This document shows, in pieces, positions 11,773 to 25,886 of a DNA stretch of 64,000 bases. The position numbers were made by a program, and so were the translations under genes. The stretch lies in NCBI RefSeq assembly GCF_933775445.1, contig NW_026089511.1:372001-436000 (forward strand), given 5' to 3'. How positions within the stretch are numbered: position 1 is the first letter of the stretch; each line of letters begins with the position of its first letter. The notes beneath the pieces were generated by a model. The model ran no database searches. It saw nothing but the letters and a program-made list of their open reading frames with translations, and was not told the origin of the DNA. Origin of the DNA: Argentina anserina (Eukaryota; Streptophyta; Magnoliopsida; Rosales; Rosaceae).

Positions 11773-13648
11773 ATAGAAACTCGCATCAGAAGCCATACAG
11801 AAAGATACTCAAACGAGAAATGAAAAGATACACAATTGGAATAGTAAAGATACGCAAACGATGTGAAGATACACAATTGGAATAGTAAAGATACGCAAAC
11901 GATGTAAAGATACTCAGTTTGAAAGAAACACACTCCCACACTTGCAAAACTCTCAAATACAATAGAAACTCGCATCAGAAGCCTTAAAGAAAGATACTCA
12001 AACGTGAAATGAAAAGATACAGAATTGGAATAGTAAAGATACGCAAACGATGTAAAGATACACAATTGGAATAGTAAAGATACGCAAACGATGTAAAGAT
12101 ACTCAGTTTGAAAGAAACACACTCCCACACTTGCAAAACTCTCAAATTCAATAGAAACTCGCATCAGATAGCCTTACAGAAAGATACTCAAACGAGAAAT
12201 GAAAAGATAGACAATTGGAATAGTAAAGATACGCAATCGATGTAAAGATACTCAGTTTTAAAGAAACACACTCCCACACTTGGAAAACTCTCAAATACAA
12301 TAGAAACTCGCATCAGAAGCCTTACAGAATGATACTCAAACGAGAAATGAAAAGATACACAATTGGAATAATAAAGATACGCAAACGATGTAAAGATACA
12401 CAATTGGAATAGTAAAGATACGCAAACGATGTAAAGATAGTTAGTTTGAAAGAAACACACTCCCACACTTGCAAAACTCTCAAATACAATAGAAACTCGC
12501 ATCAGAAGCCTTACAGAAAGATACTCAAACGAGAAATGAAAAGATACAGAATTGGAATAGTAAAGATACGCAAACGATGTAAAGATACAAATTTGGAATA
12601 GTAAAGATACGCAAACGATGTAAAGATACTCAGTTTGAAAGAAACACACTCCCACACTTGCAAAACTCTCAAATTCAATAGAAACTCGCATCAGAAAGCC
12701 TTACAGAAAGATACTCAAACGAGAAATGAAAAGATAGACAATTGGAATAGTAAAGATACGCAATCGATGTAAAGATACTCAGTTTGAAAGAAACACACTC
12801 CCACACTTGCAAAACTCTCAAATACAATAGAACTCGCATCAGAAGCCTTACAGAAAGATACTCAAACGAGAAATGAAAAGATACAGAATTGGAATAGTAA
12901 AGATACGCAAACGATGTAAAGATACAAATTTGGAATAGTAAAGATACGCAAACGATGTAAAGATACTCAGTTTGAAAGAAACACACTCCCACACTTGCAA
13001 AACTCTCAAATTCAATAGAAACTCGCATCAGAAAGCCTTACAGAAAGATACTCAAACGAGAAATGAAAAGATACACAATTGGAATAGTAAAGATACGCAA
13101 ACGATGTAAAGATACTCAGTTTGAAAGAAACACACTCCCACACTTGCAAAACTCTCAAAATCAATAGAAACTCGCATTAGAAAGCCTTACAGAAAGATAC
13201 TCAAACAAGAAATGAAAAGATAGACAATTGGAATAGTAAAGATACGCAATCGATGTAAAGATACTCAGTTTGAAAGAAACACACTCCCACACTTGCAAAA
13301 CTCTCAAATACAATAGAAACTCGCATTAGAAAGCCTTACAGAAAGATACTCAAACGAGAAATGAAAAGATACACAATTGGAATAATAAAGATACGCAAAC
13401 GATGTAAAGATACACAATTGGAATAGTAAAGATACGCAAACGATGTAAAGATACTCAGTTTGAAAGAAACACACTCCCACACTTGCAAAACTCTCAAATT
13501 CAATAGAAACTCGCATCAGAAAGCCTTACAGAAAGATACTCAAACGAGAAATGAAAAGATAGACAATTGGAATAGTAAAGATACGCAATCGATGTAAAGA
13601 TACTCAGTTTGAAAGAAACACACTCCCACACTTGCAAAACTCTCAAAT
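11773..13648 (+). repeat. Duplicated block, partner of 7,445-9,320
   Basis: This is the second copy of the block at offset 4,328 bp. It has its own substitutions, including CTTGGAAAAC near 12,281, CAGAATGATAC near 12,326 and AAACAAGAAATG near 13,204. The last of these is duplicated again 974 bp downstream, which dates that event after this duplication. Confidence 0.8.
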
Positions 13649-14629
13649 TCAATAGAAACTCGCATCAGAAAGCCTTACAGAAAGATACTCAAACGAGAAA
13701 TGAAAAGATAGACAATTGGAATAGTAAAGATACGCAATCGATGTAAAGATACTCAGTTTGAAAGAAACACACTCCCACACTTGCAAAACTCTCAAATACA
13801 ATAGAACTCGCATCAGAAGCCTTACAGAAAGATACTCAAACGAGAAATGAAAAGATACAGAATTGGAATAGTAAAGATACGCAAACGATGTAAAGATACA
13901 AATTTGGAATAGTAAAGATACGCAAACGATGTAAAGATACTCAGTTTGAAAGAAACACACTCCCACACTTGCAAAACTCTCAAATTCAATAGAAACTCGC
14001 ATCAGAAAGCCTTACAGAAAGATACTCAAACGAGAAATGAAAAGATACACAATTGGAATAGTAAAGATACGCAAACGATGTAAAGATACTCAGTTTGAAA
14101 GAAACACACTCCCACACTTGCAAAACTCTCAAAATCAATAGAAACTCGCATTAGAAAGCCTTACAGAAAGATACTCAAACAAGAAATGAAAAGATAGACA
14201 ATTGGAATAGTAAAGATACGCAATCGATGTAAAGATACTCAGTTTGAAAGAAACACACTCCCACACTTGCAAAACTCTCAAATACAATAGAAACTCGCAT
14301 TAGAAAGCCTTACAGAAAGATACTCAAACGAGAAATGAAAAGATACACAATTGGAATAATAAAGATACGCAAACGATGTAAAGATACACAATTGGAATAG
14401 TAAAGATACGCAAACGATGTAAAGATACTCAGTTTGAAAGAAACACACTCCCACACTTGCAAAACTCTCAAATTCAATAGAAACTCGCATCAGAAAGCCT
14501 TACAGAAAGATACTCAAACGAGAAATGAAAAGATAGACAATTGGAATAGTAAAGATACGCAATCGATGTAAAGATACTCAGTTTGAAAGAAACACACTCC
14601 CACACTTGCAAAACTCTCAAATTCAATAG
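12630..14629 (+). repeat. 974 bp tandem duplication
   Basis: Two successive copies (about 12,630-13,603 and 13,604-14,577, with matching sequence continuing to about 14,629) share the private AAACAAGAAATG variant at 13,201 and 14,175, exactly 974 bp apart. Monomer order is identical through the CATTAG-headed monomers at 13,304 and 14,278. This is a simple in-register tandem duplication of whole monomers. Confidence 0.82.
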
Positions 14630-16309
14630 AAAATCGCATCAGAAAGCCTTACAGAAATATACTCAAACGAGAAATGAAAAGATACACAATTGGAATAATA
14701 AAGATACGCAAACGATGTAAAGATACACAATTGGAATAGTAAAGATACGCAAACGATGTAAAGATACTCAGTATGAAAGAAACACACTCCCACACTTGCA
14801 AAACTCTCAAATACAATAGAAACTCGCATCAGAAGCCTTACAGAAAGATACTCAAACGAGAAATGAAAAGATACAGAATTGGAATAGTAAAGATACGCAA
14901 ACGATGTAAAGATACACAATTAGAATAGTAAAGATACGCAAACGATGTAAAGATACTCAGTTTGAAAGAAACACACTCCCACACTTGCAAAACTCTCAAA
15001 TTCAATAGAAACTCGCATCAGAAAGCCTTACAGAAAGATACTCAAACGAGAAATGAAAAGATACACAATTGGAATAGTAAAGATACGCAAACGATGTAAA
15101 GGTACTCAGTATGAAAGAAACACACTCCCACACTTGCAAAACTCTCAAATACAATAGAAACTCGCATCAGAAGCCTTACAGAAAGATACTCAAACGAGAA
15201 ATGAAAAGATACAGAATTGGAATAGTAAAGATACGCAAACGATGTAAAGATACACAATTGGAATAGTAAAGATATGCAAACGATGTAAAGATACTCAGTA
15301 TGAAAGAAACACACTCCCACACTTGCAAAACTCTCAAATACAATAGAAACTCGCATCAGAAGCCTTACAGAAAGATACTCAAACGAGAAATGAAAAGATA
15401 CAGAATTGGAATAGTAAAGATACGCAAACGATGTAAAGATACACAATTAGAATAGTAAAGATACGCAAACGATGTAAAGATACTCAGTTTGAAAGAAACA
15501 CACTCCCACACTTGCAAAACTCTCAAATTCAATAGAAACTCGCATCAGAAAGCCTTACAGAAAGATACTCAAACGAGAAATGAAAAGATAGACAATTGGA
15601 ATAGTAGAGATACGCAATCGATGTAAAGATACTCAGTTTGAAAGAAACACACTCCCACACTTGCAAAACTCTCAAATACAATAGAAACTCGCATCAGAAG
15701 CCTTACAGAAAGATACTCAAACGAGAAATGAAAAGATACACAATTGGAATAGTAAAGATAGGCAAACGATGTGAAGATACACAATTGGAATAGTAAAGAT
15801 ACGCAAACGATGTAAAGATACTCAGTATGAAAGAAACACACTCCCACACTTGCAAAACTCTCAAATACAATAGAAACTCGCATCAGAAGCCTTACAGAAA
15901 GATACTCAAACGAGAAATGAAAAGATACAGAATTGGAATAGTAAAGATACGCAAACGATGAAAAGATACACAATTGGAATAGTAAAGATACGCAAACGAT
16001 GTAAAGATACTCAGTTTGAAAGAAACACACTCCCACACTTGCAAAACTCTCAAATTCAATAGAAACTCGCATCAGACAGCCTTACAGAAAGATACTCAAA
16101 CGAGAAATGAAAAGATACACAATTGGAATAGTAAAGATACGCAATCGATGTAAAGATACTCAGTTTGAAAGAAACACACTCCCACACTTGCAAAACTCTC
16201 AAATACAATAGAAACTCGCATCAGAAGCCATACAGAAAGATACTCAAACGAGAAATGAAAAGATACACAATTGGAATAGTAAAGATACGCAAACGATGTG
16301 AAGATACAC

Positions 16310-19300
16310 AATTGGAATAGTAAAGATACGCAATCGATGTAAAGATACTCAGTTTTAAAGAAACACACTCCCACACTTGCAAAACTCTCAAATACAATAG
16401 AAACTCGCATCAGAAGCCTTACAGAAAGATACTCAAACGAGAAATGAAAAGATACACAATTGGAATAGTAAAGATACGCAAACGATGTGAAGATACACAA
16501 TTGGAATAGTAAAGATACGCAAACGATGTAAAGATACTCAGTATGAAAGAAACACACTCCCATACTTGCAAAACTCTCAAATACAATAGAAACTCGCATC
16601 AGAAGCCTTACAGAAAGATACTCAAACGAGAAATGAAAAGATACAGAATTGGAATAGTAAAGATACGCAAACGATGTAAAGATACACAATTGGAATAGTA
16701 AAGATACGCAAACGATGTAAAGATACTCTGTTTGAAAGAAACACACTCCCACACTTGCAAAACTCTCAAATTCAATAGAAACTCGCATCAGATAGCCTTA
16801 CAGAAAGATACTCAAACGAGAAATGAAAAGATAGACAATTGGAATAGTAAAGATACGCAATCGATGTAAAGATACTCAGTTTTAAAGAAACACACTCCCA
16901 CACTTGCAAAACTCTCAAATACAATAGAAACTCGCATCAGAAGCCTTACAGAAAGATACTCAAACGAGAAATGAAAAGATACACAATTGGAATAATAAAG
17001 ATACGCAAACGATGTAAAGATACACAATTGGAATAGTAAAGAGACGCAAACGATGTATAGATAGTTAGTTTGAAAGAAACACACTCCCACACTTGCAAAA
17101 CTCTCAAATACAATAGAAACTCGCATCAGAAGCCTTACAGAAAGATACTCAAACGAGAAATGAAAAGATACAGAATTGGAATAGTAAAGATACGCAAACG
17201 ATGTAAAGATACAAATTTGGAATAGTAAAGATACGCAAACGATGTAAAGATACTCAGTTTGAAAGAAACACACTCCCACACTTGCAAAACTCTCAAATTC
17301 AATAGAAACTCGCATCAGAAAGCCTTACAGAAAGATACTCAAACGAGAAATGAAAAGATAGACAATTGGAATAGTAAAGATACGCAATCGATGTAAAGAT
17401 ACTCAGTTTGAAAGAAACACACTCCCACACTTGCAAAACTCTCAAATACAATAGAACTCGCATCAGAAGCCTTACAGAGAGATACTCAAACGAGAAATGA
17501 AAAGATACAGAATTGGAATAGTAAAGATACGCAAACGATGTAAAGATACAAATTTGGAATAGTAAAGATACGCAAACGATGTAAAGATACTCAGTTTGAA
17601 AGAAACACACTCCCACACTTGCAAAACTCTCAAATTCAATAGAAACTCGCATCAGAAAGCCTTACAGAAAGATACTCAAACGAGAAATGAAAAGATACAC
17701 AATTGGAATAGTAGAGATACGCAATCGATGTAAAGATACTCAGTTTGAAAGAAACACACTCCCACACTTGCAAAACTCTCAAATACAATAGAACTCGCAT
17801 CAGAAGCCTTACAGAAAGATACTCAAACGAGAAATGAAAAGATACAGAATTGGAATAGTAAAGATACGCAAACGATGTAAAGATACAAATTTGGAATAGT
17901 AAAGATACGCAAACGATGTAAAGATACTCAGTTTGAAAGAAACACACTCCCACACTTGCAAAACTCTCAAATACAATAGAAACTCGCATCAGAAGCCTTA
18001 CAGAAAGATACTCAAACGAGAAATGAAAAGATACACAATTGGAATAGTAAAGATAGGCAAACGATGTGAAGATACTCAGTTTGAAAGAAACAAACTCCCA
18101 CACTTGCAAAACTCTCAAATACAATAGAAACTCGCATCAGAAGCCTTACAGAAAGATACTCAAACGAGAAATGAAAAGATACACAATTGGAATAGTAAAG
18201 ATAGGCAAACGATGTGAAGATACACAATTGGAATAGTAAAGATACGCAAACGATGTAAAGATACTCAGTATGAAAGAAACACACTCCCACACTTGCAAAA
18301 CTCTCAAATACAATAGAAACTCGCATCAGAAGCCTTACAGAAAGATACTCAAACGAGAAATGAAAAGATACAGAATTGGAATAGTAAAGATACGCAAACG
18401 ATGTAAAGATACACAATTAGAATAGTAAAGATACGCAAACGATGTAAAGATACTCAGTTTGAAAGAAACACACTCCCACACTTGCAAAACTCTCAAATTC
18501 AATAGAAACTCGCATCAGAAAGCCTTACAGAAAGATACTCAAACGAGAAATGAAAAGATACACAATTGGAATAGTAGAGATACGCAATCGATGTAAAGAT
18601 ACTCAGTTTGAAAGAAACACACTCCCACACTTGCAAAACTCTCAAATACAATAGAAACTCGCATCAGAAGCCTTACAGAAAGATACTCAAACGAGAAATG
18701 AAAAGATACACAATTGGAATAGTAAAGATAGGCAAACGATGTGAAGATACACAATTGGAATAGTAAAGATACGCAAACGATGTAAAGATACCCAGTATGA
18801 AAGAAACACACTCCCACACTTGCAAAACTCTCAAATACAATAGAAACTCGCATCAGAAGCCTTACAGAAAGATACTCAAACGAGAAATGAAAAGATACAG
18901 AATTGGAATAGTAAAGATACGCAAACGATGTAAAGATACACAATTGGAATAGTAAAGATACGCAAACGATGTAAAGATACTCAGTTTGAAAGAAACACAC
19001 TCCCACACTTGCAAAACTCTCAAATTCAATAGAAACTCGCATCAGAAAGCCTTACAGAAAGATACTCAAACGAGAAATGAAAAGATACACAATTGGAATA
19101 GTAAAGATACGCAAACGATGTAAAGATACTCAGTTTGAAAGAAACACACTCCCACACTTGCAAAACTCTCAAAATCAATAGAAACTCGCATTAGAAAGCC
19201 TTACAGAAAGATACTCAAACGAGAAATGAAAAGATACACAATTAGAATAGTAAAGATACGCAATCGATGTAAAGATACTCAGTTGGAAAGAAACACACTC

Positions 19301-22105
19301 CCACACTTGCAAAACTCTCAAATACAATAGAAACTCGCATCAGAAGCCTTACAGAAAGATACTCAAACGAGAAATGAAAAGATACAGAATTGGAATAGTA
19401 AAGATACGCAAACGATGTAAAGATACACAATTGGAATAGTAAAGATACGCAAACGATGTAAAGATACTCAGTTTGAAAGAAACACACTCCCACACTTGCA
19501 AAACTCTCAAATTCAATAGAAACTCGCATCAGAAAGCCTTACAGAAAGATACTTAAACGAGAAATGAAAAGATACACAATTGGAATAGTAAAGATACGCA
19601 ATCGATGTAAAGATACTCAGTTTGAAAGAAACACACTCCCACACTTGCAAAACTCTCAAATACAATAGAAACTCGCATAAGAAGCCTTACAGAAAGATAC
19701 TCAAACGAGAAATGAAAAGATACACAATTGGAATAGTAAAGATACGCAAACGATGTGAAGATACACAATTGGAATAGTAAAGATACGCAAACGATGTAAA
19801 GATACTCAGTTTGAAAGAAACACACTCCCACACTTGCAAAACTCTCAAATCCAATAGAAACTCGCATCAGAAGCCTTACAGAAAGATACTCAAACGAGAA
19901 ATGAAAAGATACACAATTGGAATAGTAAAGATACGCAAACGATGTGAAGATACACAATTGGAATAGTAAAGATACGCAAACGATGTAAAGATACTCAGTA
20001 TGAAAGAAACACACTCCCACACTTGCAAAACTCTCAAATACAATAGAAACTCGCATCAGAAGCCTTAAAGAAAGATACTCAAACGAGAAATGAAAAGATA
20101 CAGAATTGGAATAGTAAAGATACGCAAACGATGTAAAGATACACAATTGGAATAGTAAAGATACGCAAACGATGTAAAGATACTCAGTTTGAAAGAAACA
20201 CACTCCCACACTTGCAAAACTCTCAAATTCAATAGAAACTCGCATCAGATAGCCTTACAGAAAGATACTCAAACGAGAAATGAAAAGATAGACAATTGGA
20301 ATAGTAAAGATACGCAATCGATGTAAAGATACTCAGTTTTAAAGAAACACACTCCCACACTTGCAAAACTCTCAAATACAATAGAAACTCGCATCAGAAG
20401 CCTTACAGAAAGATACTCAAACGAGAAATGAAAAGATACACAATTGGAATAATAAAGATACGCAAACGATGTAAAGATACAGAATTGGAATAGTAAAGAT
20501 ACGCAAACGATGTAAAGATAGTTAGTTTGAAAGAAACACACTCCCACACTTGCAAAACTCTCAAATACAATAGAAACTCGCATCAGAAGCCTTACAGAAA
20601 GATACTCAAACGAGAAATGAAAAGATACAGAATTGTAATAGTAAAGATACGCAAACGATGTAAAGATACAAATTTGGAATAGTAAAGATACGCAAACGAT
20701 GTAAAGATACTCAGTTTGAAAGAAACACACTCCCACACTTGCACAACTCTCAAATTCAATAGAAACTCGCATCAGAAAGCCTTACAGAAAGATACTCAAA
20801 CGAGAAATGAAAAGATAGACAATTGGAATAGTAAAGATACGCAATCGATGTAAAGATACTCAGTTTGAAAGAAACACACTCCCACACTTGCAAAACTCTC
20901 AAATACAATAGAACTCGCATCAGAAGCCTTACAGAAAGATACTCAAACGAGAAATGAAAAGATACAGAATTGGAATAGTAAAGATACGCAAACGATGTAA
21001 AGATACAAATTTGGAATAGTAAACATACGCAAACGATGTAAAGATACTCAGTTTGAAAGAAACACACTCCCACACTTGCAAAACTCTCAAATTCAATAGA
21101 AACTCGCATCAGAAAGCCTTACAGAAAGATACTCAAACGAGAAATGAAAAGATACACAATTGGAATAGTAAAGATACGCAAACGATGTAAAGATACTCAG
21201 TTTGAAAGAAACACACTCCCACACTTGCAAAACTCTCAAAATCAATAGAAACTCGCATTAGAAAGCCTTACAGAAAGATACTCAAACGAGAAATGAAAAG
21301 ATACACAATTAGAATAGTAAAGATACGCAATCGATGTAAAGATACTCAGTTTGAAAGAAACACACTCCCACACTTGCAAAACTCTCAAATACAATAGAAC
21401 TCGCATCAGAAGCCTTACAGAAAGATACTCAAACGAGAAATGAAAAGATACACAATTGGAATAGTAAAGATACGCAAACGATGTAAAGATACTCAGTTTG
21501 AAAGAAACACACTCCCACACTTGCAAAACTCTCAAATTCAATAGAAAATCGCATCAGAAAGCCTTACAGAAAGATACTCAAACGAGAAATGAAAAGATAC
21601 ACAATTGGAATAATAAAGATACGCAAACGATGTAAAGATACACAATTGGAATAGTAAAGATACGCAAACGATGTAAAGATAGTTAGTTTGAAAGAAACAC
21701 ACTCCCACACTTGCAAAACTCTCAAATACAATAGAAAATCGCATCAGAAGCCTTACAGAAAGATACTCAAACGAGAAATGAAACGATACAGAATTGGAAT
21801 AGTAAAGATACGCAAACGATGTAAAGATACTAATTTGGAATAGTAAAGATACGCAAACGATGTAAAGATACTCAGTTTGAAAGAAACACACTCCCACACT
21901 TGCAAAACTCTCAAATTCAATAGAAACTCGCATCAGAAAGCTTTACAGAAAGATACTCAAACGAGAAATGAAAAGATACAGAATTGGAATAGTAAAGATA
22001 CGCAAACGATGTAAAGATACAAATTTGGAATAGTAAAGATACGCAAACGATGTAAAGATACTCAGTTTGAAAGAAACACACTCCCACACTTGCAAAACTC
22101 TCAAA
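16310..22105 (+). repeat. 5.8 kb segmental duplication, copy 1
   Basis: An ordered string of private variants is shared with 25,886-32,884 at an offset of 9,576 bp: GAGACGC...GATGTATAG near 17,041, CAGAGAGATAC near 17,474, AACAAACTCCC near 18,091, GATACCCAG at 18,791, CAGTTGGAAAG near 19,282, GATACTTAAACG near 19,551, CGCATAAGAAG near 19,674 and AAATCCAATAG near 19,849. Beyond that the offset becomes 10,779 bp, because the other copy gained 1,203 bp. By eye I found about half a dozen single-base differences over 5.8 kb, so the duplication is recent. Confidence 0.92.
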
Positions 22106-23818
22106 TTCAATAGAAACTCGCATCAGAAAGCCTTACAGAAAGATACTCAAACGAGAAATGAAAAGATACACAATTGGAATAGAAAAGATACGCAAACGAT
22201 GTAAAGATACTCAGTTTGAAAGAAACACACTCCCACACTTGCAAAACTCTCAAAATCAATAGAAACTCGCATTAGAAAGCCTTACAGAAAGATACTCAAA
22301 CGAGAAATGAAAAGATACAGAATTGGAATAGTAAAGATACGCAAACGATGTAAAGATACTCAGTTTGAAAGAAACACACTCCCACACTTGCAAAACTCTC
22401 AAATACAATAGAACTCGCATCAGAAGCCTTACAGAAAGATACTCAAACGAGAAATGAAAAGATACAGAATTGGAATAGTAAAGATACGCAAACGATGTAA
22501 AGATACAAATTTGGAATAGTAAAGATACGCAAACGATGTAAAGATACTCAGTTTGAAAGAAACACACTCCCACACTTGCAAAACTCTCAAATTCAATAGA
22601 AACTCGCATCAGAAAGCCTTACAGAAAGATACTCAAACGAGAAATGAAAAGATACACAATTGGAATAGTAAAGATACGCAAACGATGTAAAGATACTCAG
22701 TTTGAAAGAAACACACTCCCACACTTGCAAAACTCTCAAAATCAATAGAAACTCGCATTAGAAAGCCTTACAGAAAGATACTCAAACGAGAAATGAAAAG
22801 ATACACAATTAGAATAGTAAAGATACGCAATCGATGTAAAGATACTCAGTTTGAAAGAAACACACTCCCACACTTGCAAAACTCTCAAATACAATAGAAC
22901 TCGCATCAGAAGCCTTACAGAAAGATACTCAAACGAGAAATGAAAAGATACACAATTGGAATAGTAAAGATACGCAAACGTTGTAAAGATACTCAGTTTG
23001 AAAGAAACACACTCCCACACTTGCAAAACTCTCAAATTCAATAGAAAATCGCATCAGAAAGCCTTACAGAAAGATACTCAAACGAGAAATGAAAAGATAC
23101 ACAATTGGAATAATAAAGATACGCAAACGATGTAAAGATACACAATTGGAATAGTAAAGATACGCAAACGATGTAAAGATAGTTAGTTTGAAAGAAACAC
23201 ACTCCCACACTTGCAAAACTCTCAAATACAATAGAAACTCGCATCAGAAGCCTTACAGAAAGATACTCAAACGAGAAATGAAACGATACAGAATTGGAAT
23301 AGTAAAGATACGCAAACGATGTAAAGATACAAATTTGGAATAGTAAAGATACGCAAACGATGTAAAGATACTCAGTTTGAAAGAAACACACTCCCACACT
23401 TGCAAAACTCTCAAATTCAATAGAAACTCGCATCAGAAAGCTTTACAGAAAGATACTCAAACGAGAAATGAAAAGATACAGAATTGGAATAGTAAAGATA
23501 CGCAAACGATGTAAAGATACAAATTTGGAATAGTAAAGATACGCAAACGATGTAAAGATACTCAGTTTGAAAGAAACACACTCCCACACTTGCAAAACTC
23601 TCAAATTCAATAGAAACTCGCATCAGAAAGCCTTACAGAAAGATACTCAAACGAGAAATGAAAAGATACACAATTGGAATAGAAAAGATACGCAAACGAT
23701 GTAAAGATACTCAGTTTGAAAGAAACACACTCCCACACTTGCAAAACTCTCAAAATCAATAGAAACTCGCATTAGAAAGCCTTACAGAAAGATACTCAAA
23801 CGAGAAATGAAAAGATAC
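20855..23818 (+). repeat. 1,500 bp tandem duplication
   Basis: Copies at about 20,855-22,318 and 22,355-23,818 share GAAACGATACAG (21,783 and 23,283), the HindIII variant AAGCTT (21,938 and 23,438) and GGAATAGAAAAG (near 22,180 and 23,680), all 1,500 bp apart. The copies differ by GATACTAATTTGG near 21,831 and AAATCGC near 21,735 in the first. The first copy overlaps the end of the 5.8 kb segmental duplication. Confidence 0.85.
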
Positions 23819-25886
23819 ACAATTGGAATAGTAAAGATACGCAAACGATGTAAAGATACTCAGTTTGAAAGAAACACACTCCCACACTTGCAAAACTCTC
23901 AAATTCAATAGAAACTCGCATCAGAAAGCCTTACAGAAAGATACTCAAACGAGAAATGAAAAGATAGACAATTGGAATAGTAAAGATACGCAATCGATGT
24001 AAAGATACTCAGTTTGAAAGAAACACACTCCCACACTTGCAAAACTCTCAAATACAATAGAACTCGCATCAGAAGCCTTACAGAAAGATACTCAAACGAG
24101 AAATGAAAAGATACAGAATTGGAATAGTAAAGATACGCAAACGATGTAAAGATACAAATTTGGAATAGTAAAGATACGCAAACGATGTAAAGATACTCAG
24201 TTTGAAAGAAACACACTCCCACACTTGCAAAACTCTCAAATTCAATAGAAACTCGCATCAGAAAGCCTTACAGAAAGATACTCAAACGAGAAATGAAAAG
24301 ATACACAATTGGAATAGTAAAGATACGCAAACCATGTAAAGATACTCAGTTTGAAAGAAACACACTCCCACAATTGCAAAACTCTCAAAATCAATAGAAA
24401 CTCGCATTAGAAAGCCTTACAGAAAGATACTCAAACGAGAAATGAAAAGATACACAATTAGAATAGTAAAGATACGCAATCGATGTAAAGATACTCAGTT
24501 TGAAAGAAACACACTCCCACACTTGCAAAACTCTCAAATACAATAGAACTCGCATCAGAAGCCTTACAGAAAGATACTCAAACGAGAAATGAAAAGATAC
24601 ACAATTGGAATAGTAAAGATACGCAAACGATATAAAGATACACAATTGGAATAGTAAAGATACGCAAACGATGTAAAGATACTCAGTTTGAAAGAAACAC
24701 ACTCCCACACTTGCAAAACTCTCAAATACAATAGAAACTCGCATCAGAAGCCTTACAGAAAGATACTCAAACGAGAAATGAAAAGATACAATTGGAATAA
24801 TAAAGATACGCAAACGATGTAAAGATACAGAATTGGAATAGTAAAGATACGCAAACGATGTAAAGATAGTTAGTTTGAAAGAAACACACTCCCACACTTG
24901 CAAAACTCTCAAATACAATAGAACTCGCATCAGAAGCCTTACAGAAAGATACTCAAACGAGAAATGAAAAGATACAGAATTGGAATAGTAAAGATACGCA
25001 AACGATGTAAAGATACAAATTTGGAATAGTAAAGATACGCAAACGATGTAAAGATACTCAGTTTGAAAGAAACACACTCCCACACTTGCAAAACTCTCAA
25101 ATTCAATAGAAACTCGCATCAGAAAGCCTTACAGAAAGATACTCAAACGAGAAATGAAAAGATACACAATTGGAATAGTAAAGATACGCAAACGATGTAA
25201 AGATACTCAGTTTGAAAGAAACACACTCCCACACTTGCAAAACTCTCAAAATCAATAGAAACTCGCATTAGAAAGCCTTACAGAAAGATACTCAAACGAG
25301 AAATGAAAAGATACACAATTAGAATAGTAAAGATACGCAATCGATGTAAAGATACTCAATTGGAATAGTAAAGATACGCAAACGATGTAAAGATAGTTAG
25401 TTTGAAAGAAACACACTCCCACACTTGCAAAACTCTCAAATACAATAGTAACTCGCATCAGAAGCCTTACAGAAAGATATTCAAACGAGAAATGAAAAGA
25501 TACAGAATTGGAATAGTAAAGATACGCAAACGATGTAAAGATACAAATTTGGAATAGTAAAGATACGCAAACGATGTAAAGATACTCAGTTTGAAAGAAA
25601 CACACTCCCACACTTGCAAAACTCTCAAATTCAATAGAAACTCGCATCAGAAAGCTTTACAGAAAGATACTCAAACGAGAAATGAAAAGATACAGAATTG
25701 GAATAGTAAAGATACGCAAACGATGTAAAGATACAAATTTGGAATAGTAAAGATACGCAAACGATGTAAAGATACTCAGTTTGAAAGAAACACACTCCCA
25801 CACTTGCAAAACTCTCAAATTCAATAGAAACTCGCATCAGATAGCCTTACAGAAAGATACTCAAACGAGAAATGAAAAGATAGACA
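22105..25886 (+). repeat. Satellite between the two segmental duplication copies
   Basis: These are monomers of the same family. The stretch holds the second 1,500 bp copy, then mixed 149/188 bp monomers and a block at 25,083-25,820 that recurs at 34,029-34,766 (offset 8,946 bp, sharing AGAAAGATAT at 25,471 and 34,417). A 2-bp deletion, GATACAATTGG for GATACACAATTGG, lies near 24,784. I saw no non-satellite sequence. Confidence 0.8.
25232..25421 (+). repeat. Recombinant 190 bp monomer (ATC head joined to GATAGTTAG tail)
   Basis: The head is CTCAAAATCAATAG with CATTAG and GCAATCG, which is normally a single-module 149 bp monomer ending in GATACTCAGTTTG. Here, after GATACTCA, the sequence continues ATTGGAATAG as a second module and ends in GATAGTTAGTTTG. 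The monomer looks like two types joined within GATACTCA, although one A-to-T change in GATACACAATTGG would look the same at the junction. Copies of this structure lie at 34,178 and 35,721. Confidence 0.75.

Larger units (their letters stand above)
6895..16310 (+). repeat. Mosaic satellite domain with overlapping 1.0-4.3 kb duplications
   Basis: This is an ordinary succession of short and long monomers without a single regular HOR. Shared rare variants show overlapping duplications. AAAGGTACTC occurs at 7,011, 11,000 and 15,098. ACGTGAAATG occurs at 7,675 and 12,003. AGAAATATAC occurs at 9,351, 10,555 and 14,653, with a further copy near 11,609. The individual duplications are listed separately. 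I found no gene or non-satellite sequence in it. Confidence 0.85.

Noticed and set aside
24784..24794. 2-bp deletion GATACAATTGG as a functional site
   Set aside because: It is a single occurrence within a normal monomer and is better explained as an isolated indel in the AC dinucleotide.
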